Shown here in pieces: positions 59,641 through 64,000 of a stretch of 64,000 nucleotides of DNA. Origin of the DNA: Streptomyces sp. M41(2017) (GTDB lineage Bacteria; Actinomycetota; Actinomycetes; Streptomycetales; Streptomycetaceae). Location of the stretch: contig NZ_MWFK01000001.1 in NCBI RefSeq assembly GCF_002078175.1, positions 1,612,001-1,676,000 of the forward strand, read 5' to 3'. Within the stretch, counting starts at the first letter, position 1. Every line of letters begins with the position of its first letter. A program made the position numbers and the translations under genes. A model generated the notes under the pieces. The model searched no databases. It had not been told where the DNA came from and was given only the letters and a program-made list of their open reading frames with translations.

Positions 59641-60744
59641 ATGGGAGACACGGGTGGGGACCAGGTGGAGGCAGCCGTCCGGGACTGTGCCGCGCTGCTG
59701 CGGCCGGCGGCCGGACTGGACTGGGAGGTCGCGGCGGGAGGTCTGGAGTGGAGCTGCCGGCGGACCGCCGAGCACATCGCGAGTGATCTCGTGGCGTACG
59801 CGGGCCAGTTGGCGGGCCGGGCCACGACGGCGTACGTGCCGTTCGAGATCACGCTGGACGACGGCACCGACAACGCGGGGGCCGTCGACGTGATCGAGGC
59901 GACCGGCGGGCTGCTCGCCGCCGCCGTGCGCACGACCCCGCGCGAGGTGCGGGCCTTCCACCCGTTCCCGTTCCGCAGCGCGAACCGCGAGGGCTTCGCC
60001 GCGATGGGCGTCGCGGAGATCCTGCTGCACACCCACGACATCGCCGAGGGCCTCGGGCTCGCGTACCGGCCGCCGGCCGAGCTGTGCGCCTGGGTCCTGC
60101 CCCGGATCTTCCCGCACGTCCGGCCCGAACCCGGTGCTCCCTGGAACACGCTCCTGTGGGCGACCGGACGGGCCGACCTGCCCGGCCGCGCCCCGGTCGC
60201 CGAGTGGCGCTGGCGCAACAACCTGGTCATCGACGCCGAGCGGCTCACGCTCCAGGGCGTCACCCCGGCGGCAGCCGCCGACCTCCGCGCGGGCCGCACC
60301 GGCGGCTTCGCGTGGATCGAGGGCGGCCCGTTCGAGGGCACGCGGGACGCCGCGGGCATGGTCGTGAAGGCGTACGAGGCGGGGACGCACCGGCCCGAGT
60401 GGGGCATGTTCGTGCTCGTGCGGCGCGAGGACGGGCTGGCGGTCGGGGGGATCGGCTTCCACGGCGTGCCCGACGAGGAGGGGCGCGCCGAGGTGGGCTA
60501 CGACCTCGCGGAGACCGCGCGCGGCCGGGGTTACGCGACCGAGGCGCTGTGCGCCCTCGCGGAGCACGCCCTGGCCCGCGACGACGTGAAGCTCCTGTTC
60601 GCGGCCATCGAGCAGGACAACGCCCCCTCCCAGCGGGTGATCGCACGGGCCGGATTCACCCGGGTGAGCGAGGACGAGGAACGGGCGGCGTACGAACTGC
60701 ACGACCTGGAGGCGTCGTTGCGGCTGTACGTCCGCGAGAGCTGA
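59641..60744 (+). CDS. Two-domain MDMPI-like / GNAT acetyltransferase
   Basis: 367-aa fusion. Residues 1-215 are a DinB/MDMPI-like domain (LDWEVAAGGLEWSCRRTAEH, MGVAEILLHTHDIAEGLGL). Residues 220-367 are a GNAT domain (GMFVLVRREDGLAVGGIGFH, AEVGYDLAETARGRGYATEA with the acetyl-CoA loop, IEQDNAPSQRVIARAGFTRV). TATCCT (59628-59633) is seven bases before the ATG, so the mRNA is probably leaderless. It starts 20 bases after the efflux gene. The fusion suggests that a mycothiol-linked or metal-bound small molecule is acetylated; this is speculative. Confidence 0.87.
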   Translation: MGDTGGDQVEAAVRDCAALLRPAAGLDWEVAAGGLEWSCRRTAEHIASDLVAYAGQLAGRATTAYVPFEITLDDGTDNAGAVDVIEATGGLLAAAVRTTPREVRAFHPFPFRSANREGFAAMGVAEILLHTHDIAEGLGLAYRPPAELCAWVLPRIFPHVRPEPGAPWNTLLWATGRADLPGRAPVAEWRWRNNLVIDAERLTLQGVTPAAAADLRAGRTGGFAWIEGGPFEGTRDAAGMVVKAYEAGTHRPEWGMFVLVRREDGLAVGGIGFHGVPDEEGRAEVGYDLAETARGRGYATEALCALAEHALARDDVKLLFAAIEQDNAPSQRVIARAGFTRVSEDEERAAYELHDLEASLRLYVRES

Positions 60745-60813
60745 CCGGGCCGCTCCCTTCCCGGCGGTGGGACGCGGCGGGCGGCACTCCCGGCCGGAGC
60801 GGGCCGGGACCGG

Positions 60814-61080
60814 TCAGCCGGCCGGGTGCTTGCGCCGCCGCAGCCCCGCCCCGTGCAGCAGCCGCACCACCTCGCGGCTGCTGACCTCGACGGCGCCCGC
60901 GTCCACGGCGGCGGCGTAGCGGTGCGAGGGGATGTCGTAGTGGTCGCGCTCGAAGGCGCGGCGGGGTGCGCCCAGCGTCGCGGCGAAGGCGTGGAGTTCG
61001 TCGTAGGAGACGTCGCTGATCAGGTGGGACCACACCCGGCCGTGGCCCGGCCAGGTGGGCGGGTCGATGTAGACGGTCAC
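60814..61080 (-). CDS. DUF4031 protein
   Basis: 88-aa protein starting VTVYIDPPTWPGHGRVWSHL, with the family residues SDVSYDELHAFAATLGAPRR and FERDHYDIPSHRY. The GTG overlaps the stop of the upstream zinc-ribbon gene as GTGA. No function is known. Confidence 0.88.
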   Translation of the reverse strand: MTVYIDPPTWPGHGRVWSHLISDVSYDELHAFAATLGAPRRAFERDHYDIPSHRYAAAVDAGAVEVSSREVVRLLHGAGLRRRKHPAG

Positions 61081-61472
61081 GCGGGCGGGGCCGTGCCGGT
61101 CGCCGAACCGAGCGATCCCACCGGGGAGACCTTCACGCCTGCCTGATGGCACACCCAGTGCGGGTCGGGTCCCAGCTCTGGCTCGACCTCCAGGGCGTGC
61201 GGGTCGCCGCTGCCGCAGACCGGGCAGAGCGGCCAGCGCCCGTGCCGCTCCAGGAGCGCGTCCTGCACGTCTTGGGCGACGAGCCCGGCGACGAATCCGG
61301 CGCCCTCCGGCCACTGCTCGACCCACCAGCGGCGCTGTACGACCGAGTCCTCGACGAGGGAGACGACGTCCGCCTGGGCGACCTGGCCCGCGATCAGGTC
61401 GGCGAGCACCCGGGCACGGGCGGCGTGGAGCGCCTGTTCCAGAGGGCTGAGGGGGCTGTCGCTGGGGTCCAT
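61077..61472 (-). CDS. Zinc-ribbon-like hypothetical protein
   Basis: 131-aa protein. A helical N-terminus (PLEQALHAARARVLADLIAG; VQRRWWVEQWPEGAGFVAGL) is followed by a probable zinc site: CPVCGSGDPHALE (about 92-104) and DPHWVCHQAGV. CACAAT on the minus strand is six bases before the ATG at 61472, giving a leaderless start; an earlier ATG at 61481 overlaps the -10. It shares a short divergent promoter region with the RpiR gene and is coupled to the DUF4031 gene. Confidence 0.8.
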   Translation of the reverse strand: MDPSDSPLSPLEQALHAARARVLADLIAGQVAQADVVSLVEDSVVQRRWWVEQWPEGAGFVAGLVAQDVQDALLERHGRWPLCPVCGSGDPHALEVEPELGPDPHWVCHQAGVKVSPVGSLGSATGTAPPA

Positions 61473-61492
61473 GCCCCCCATTGTGCGCACCC

Positions 61493-61529
61493 TTGACCGT
61501 ATGCCCCAAAGGAAAATATCTTTCATCAT
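61493..61529 (+). promoter_or_regulatory. rpiR promoter with RpiR-type operator
   Basis: TTGACC (61493-61498), an 18-base spacer and TATCTT (61517-61522) precede the GTG by seven bases, so transcription is leaderless. GAAA-ATATC-TTTC (61512-61524) overlaps the -10, and a similar GGAAATTTTC lies at about 61549-61558 inside the first codons. Both fit sites for an RpiR/MurR dimer. Confidence 0.7.
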
Positions 61530-62450
61530 GTGACCCAGAACGTGAAGGAAATTTTCGCGGGCGAGGCTCCGCCCGCCCCTGCCGCCCTCGCGGCCAAGGT
61601 GCGGACCCTCGCCCCCTCGATGACGCGCTCCATGCAGCGGGTCGCCGAGGCCGTCGCCGGTGATCCGGCCGGCTGTGCGGCCCTCACGGTCACCGGGCTC
61701 GCCGAACTCACCGGCACCAGCGAGGCGACGGTCGTGCGCACGGCCCGCCTGCTCGGCTATCCGGGGTACCGGGACCTGCGCCTCGCGCTCGCCGGGCTCG
61801 CCGCCCAGCAGCAGTCGGGCCGGGCCCCGGCCGTCACCGCCGACATCGCGGTCGACGACCCCATCGCCGACGTCGTCGCGAAGCTCGCCTACGACGAGCA
61901 GCAGACCCTCGCCGACACCGCCGCCTCGCTGGACACGGTGCAGCTCGGCGCGGCCGTCGCCGCCATCGCGGCCGCCCGCCGCGTCGACATCTACGGCGTC
62001 GGCGCCTCCGGCCTGGTCGCGCAGGACCTCTTCCAGAAGCTCATGCGGATCGGGCTGATAGCCAACGCGCACAGCGACCCGCACCTCGCGGTGACCAACG
62101 CGGTGCAGCTGCGCGCGAAGGACGTGGCGATCGCCATCACCCACTCCGGCTCGACCGGCGACGTCATCGAACCGCTCCGGGTCGCCTTCGAGCACGGGGC
62201 GACGACGATCGCGATCACCGGGCGTCCCGGCGGACCGGTCACGCAGTACGCCGACCACATCCTCACCACCTCCACCGCCCGCGAGAGCGAGCTGCGGCCG
62301 GCGGCCATGTCGTCGCGCACCAGCCAGCTCCTCGTGGTGGACTGCCTGTTCGTGGGGGTCGCCCAGCGCACCTACGAGACGGCGGCACCCGCGCTGTCCG
62401 CCTCCTACGAGGCCCTGGCGCACCGCCATACTCCGCGCGGCGGCCGATAG
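61530..62450 (+). CDS. RpiR/MurR-family regulator with SIS domain
   Basis: 306-aa transcription factor. N-terminal HTH_6 domain (SMQRVAEAVAGDPAGCAALT; TGTSEATVVRTARLLGYPGY) and a C-terminal SIS sugar-phosphate-binding domain (DIYGVGASGLVAQDLFQKL, ITHSGSTGDVIEPL). GTG start is leaderless. Located directly before murQ and a PTS gene, it most likely senses MurNAc-6-phosphate or GlcNAc-6-phosphate and controls the cluster, as MurR does in E. coli. Confidence 0.92.
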   Translation: MTQNVKEIFAGEAPPAPAALAAKVRTLAPSMTRSMQRVAEAVAGDPAGCAALTVTGLAELTGTSEATVVRTARLLGYPGYRDLRLALAGLAAQQQSGRAPAVTADIAVDDPIADVVAKLAYDEQQTLADTAASLDTVQLGAAVAAIAAARRVDIYGVGASGLVAQDLFQKLMRIGLIANAHSDPHLAVTNAVQLRAKDVAIAITHSGSTGDVIEPLRVAFEHGATTIAITGRPGGPVTQYADHILTTSTARESELRPAAMSSRTSQLLVVDCLFVGVAQRTYETAAPALSASYEALAHRHTPRGGR

Positions 62451-62553
62451 CCGCCTCGCGGGACACAAAACCGGGGGACTTGATTCAGCAGGGAGACTGC
62501 GGTCCGTGGGCGGCCTGACGCCACCCGCGTGACGGTGCCGTACGTCGTCCCGG

Positions 62554-62575
62554 CCGCGCCCCTCTCCGGGCGCGG
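62554..62575 (+). terminator. Hairpin between rpiR and murQ
   Basis: CCGCGCCC (62554-62561) pairs with GGGCGCGG (62568-62575) around CTCTCC; flanking GTCGT and ACGAC extend the stem across a bulge. It may terminate rpiR or attenuate read-through into murQ, whose start is 34 bases further on. Confidence 0.5.
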
Positions 62576-62608
62576 TACGACACCTCACCGGAAAGAGCCG
62601 CTCCCGTC

Positions 62609-63544
62609 ATGACCTCCCTGCCCAACTACGGCGATCTTCGAGCAGAGTTGGAGACGCTGACCACCGAGGCGTTCCGCCCCGAACTGTCCGGGATCGACCG
62701 GCTGCCCACGCTGGAGATCGCCCGGCTGATGAACGGGGAGGACGCGACGGTGCCGACCGCCGTCGCCGCGCAGCTCCCCCTCATCGCCGCCGCGATCGAC
62801 GGCATCGCGGAGCGCATGGCCCGCGGCGGGCGCCTGGTCTACGCCGGCGCCGGTACCGCGGGCCGCCTCGGTGTGCTCGACGCCTCCGAGTGCCCGCCCA
62901 CCTTCAACACCGATCCCACCCGGGTCGTCGGCCTGATCGCGGGCGGCCCCGCCGCCCTGTCCACCTCGATCGAGGGCGCCGAGGACTCCAAGGAGCTGGC
63001 CGCCGCCGACCTCGACGCGCTCGCGCTGACCGCCGACGACACGGTGGTCGGCGTCTCCGCCTCCGGCCGCACCCCCTACGCGGTGGGCGCGGTCGAGCAC
63101 GCCCGCTCGCACGGGGCGCTGACGGTCGGCCTGTCGTGCAACGCGCACAGCCCGCTCGCGGCCGCCGCCGACCACGGCATCGAGGTCGTGGTGGGCCCCG
63201 AACTGCTCACCGGTTCCACCCGGCTGAAGTCCGGCACCGCCCAGAAGCTCGTGCTGAACATGCTGTCGACGATCACGATGATCCGGCTCGGCAAGACGTA
63301 CGGGAATCTGATGGTCGACGTGCGGGCCTCGAACGAGAAGCTGCGGGCCCGCTCCCGGCGGATCGTCGCGCTCGCGACCGGTGCCTCGGACGAGGAGATC
63401 GAGCAGGCGCTCGCCGCCACCGACGGCGAGGTGAAGAACGCGATCCTGACGATCCTCGGCGCGGTGGACGGGCCGACCGCCGCCCGCCTTCTGGAGGAGA
63501 GCCAGGGCCATCTGCGTGCCGCGCTGGCGAAGGCGTCCGGCTGA
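62609..63544 (+). CDS. murQ: N-acetylmuramic acid 6-phosphate etherase
   Basis: 311-aa SIS-fold lyase that removes D-lactate from MurNAc-6-phosphate to give GlcNAc-6-phosphate in cell-wall recycling. The phosphate-binding loop is VYAGAGTAGRLGVLDASECP, with Glu94, and Glu125 lies in IEGAEDSK at the 31-residue spacing of the two catalytic acids of E. coli MurQ. VGVSASGRTPYAVGAVEHAR and the tail GEVKNAILTILGAVDGP follow. The ATG has weak upstream purines. It is followed after 16 bases by the PTS gene. Confidence 0.95.
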   Translation: MTSLPNYGDLRAELETLTTEAFRPELSGIDRLPTLEIARLMNGEDATVPTAVAAQLPLIAAAIDGIAERMARGGRLVYAGAGTAGRLGVLDASECPPTFNTDPTRVVGLIAGGPAALSTSIEGAEDSKELAAADLDALALTADDTVVGVSASGRTPYAVGAVEHARSHGALTVGLSCNAHSPLAAAADHGIEVVVGPELLTGSTRLKSGTAQKLVLNMLSTITMIRLGKTYGNLMVDVRASNEKLRARSRRIVALATGASDEEIEQALAATDGEVKNAILTILGAVDGPTAARLLEESQGHLRAALAKASG

Positions 63545-63560
63545 CGAGCACGCTCGGGGA

Positions 63561-64000
63561 GTGCGTACACCGGACTCCACCACAGCCGCGGCGATCCTCC
63601 CCCTGGTGGGCGGCCCCGCGAACGTCCTCACCGTCGCCCACTGCATGACCCGGCTCCGGCTGGGTCTGCGGGACCGGGACCTCGTCGACGAGGACGCCCT
63701 GCGGGCGCTGCCCGCCGTCCTCGGCGTCGTCGCGGACGACGACAGCTACCAGATCGTGCTGGGCCCCGGCACGGTCGCCCGGGTGACCCCGGAGTTCGAG
63801 GCACTGCTGACCCCCACGGCCGAGCGTCTCGCGCTGCGCGGCGCCGAACTGAAGGCCGAACGGACCCGGCGCAACGCGACGCCCCTCAAGCTGCTGCTGC
63901 GCCGGGTCGCGGACATCTTCGTGCCGCTGATCCCGGCGCTGATCGGCTGCGGGGTGATCGCGGGCCTGAACGGCCTGCTCGTCAACCTCGGTGTGCTGAC
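63561..64000 (+). CDS. PTS EIIBC component (C-terminus beyond window)
   Basis: First 146 residues of a glucose-superfamily PTS permease in EIIB-EIIC order. EIIB: VGGPANVLTVAHCMTRLRLG with phospho-accepting Cys28. After a linker (ALRGAELKAERTRRNATPLK) the first EIIC helix begins at FVPLIPALIGCGVIAGLNGL. E. coli MurP has the same domain order and transports MurNAc, in line with the murQ neighbour. The GTG start lies 16 bases after murQ. The remainder of EIIC is outside the window. Confidence 0.88.
   Translation, partial: MRTPDSTTAAAILPLVGGPANVLTVAHCMTRLRLGLRDRDLVDEDALRALPAVLGVVADDDSYQIVLGPGTVARVTPEFEALLTPTAERLALRGAELKAERTRRNATPLKLLLRRVADIFVPLIPALIGCGVIAGLNGLLVNLGVL

Overview
The window is chromosomal DNA of a high-GC actinomycete, almost certainly a Streptomyces. 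Supporting signs are G/C-ending codons throughout, many GTG starts and 4-base GTGA/ATGA gene overlaps, many apparently leaderless promoters (a TANNNT-like box 6-7 bases before the start codon), a complete conservon, futalosine-pathway menaquinone genes, mycothiol-associated DinB-like folds, and a REP-like intergenic element of a type common in Streptomyces. No tRNA, rRNA, insertion sequence, prophage or CRISPR array was recognised. It reads as core/conserved chromosome, not a mobile island.

Layout. 1-1.8 kb: citrate synthase (cut by the window edge) divergent from pdxH. 1.9-12.2 kb: one leftward, translationally coupled catabolic operon of eight genes (DinB-like protein, AtuA-like protein, acyl-CoA carboxylase beta and alpha, acyl-CoA dehydrogenase, acyl-CoA synthetase, enoyl-CoA hydratase, TetR regulator), with a perfect palindrome in its promoter region. 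12.4-18 kb: EamA exporter, Fem-type peptidyltransferase, large FAD/Fe-S oxidoreductase. 18.1-24.1 kb: conservon cvnABCD followed by an ExxR-less CYP157-like and a normal CYP154-like P450. 24.2-33.8 kb: serC, secreted beta-propeller-like protein, SGNH hydrolase, aldo/keto reductase behind a MerR-type promoter, thpR, a MarR/MFS pair, an orphan ribbon-helix-helix protein, and an NCS2 purine permease with a structured leader. 33.9-48.6 kb: P-type ATPase, secreted protein, large sacsin-type ATPase plus DUF3027 protein, MFS protein, DUF2771 lipoprotein, mqnB-mqnD, cold-shock protein, HAD phosphatase and membrane proteins. 48.7-55.9 kb: a nucleic-acid helicase group (XPB-like pair and HelD/HelR-type RNA polymerase motor). 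55.9-61.5 kb: cutC, mycothiol-type proteins, HD hydrolase, MFS efflux pump, DUF4031 and zinc-ribbon proteins. 61.5-64 kb: N-acetylmuramic acid recycling (RpiR regulator, murQ, start of a PTS EIIBC).

How they work together. The 2-12 kb operon looks like a complete route: CoA activation, desaturation, biotin-dependent carboxylation and hydration of an acyclic, probably branched or isoprenoid-like acid, controlled by its own TetR protein. The conservon is a membrane sensor/GTPase complex with two co-transcribed P450s. rpiR-murQ-PTS imports and opens MurNAc-6-phosphate. mqnB and mqnD are consecutive-pathway menaquinone enzymes.

The most unexpected signal is at 9759-9817, inside the AtuA-like gene. 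There a GC-poor, rare-codon patch forms a perfect 16-bp inverted repeat without breaking the reading frame. Other candidates for undescribed biology are the structured leader of the purine permease (33306-33426), tandem hairpins before helR, and an ExxR-less P450 locked to a conservon.
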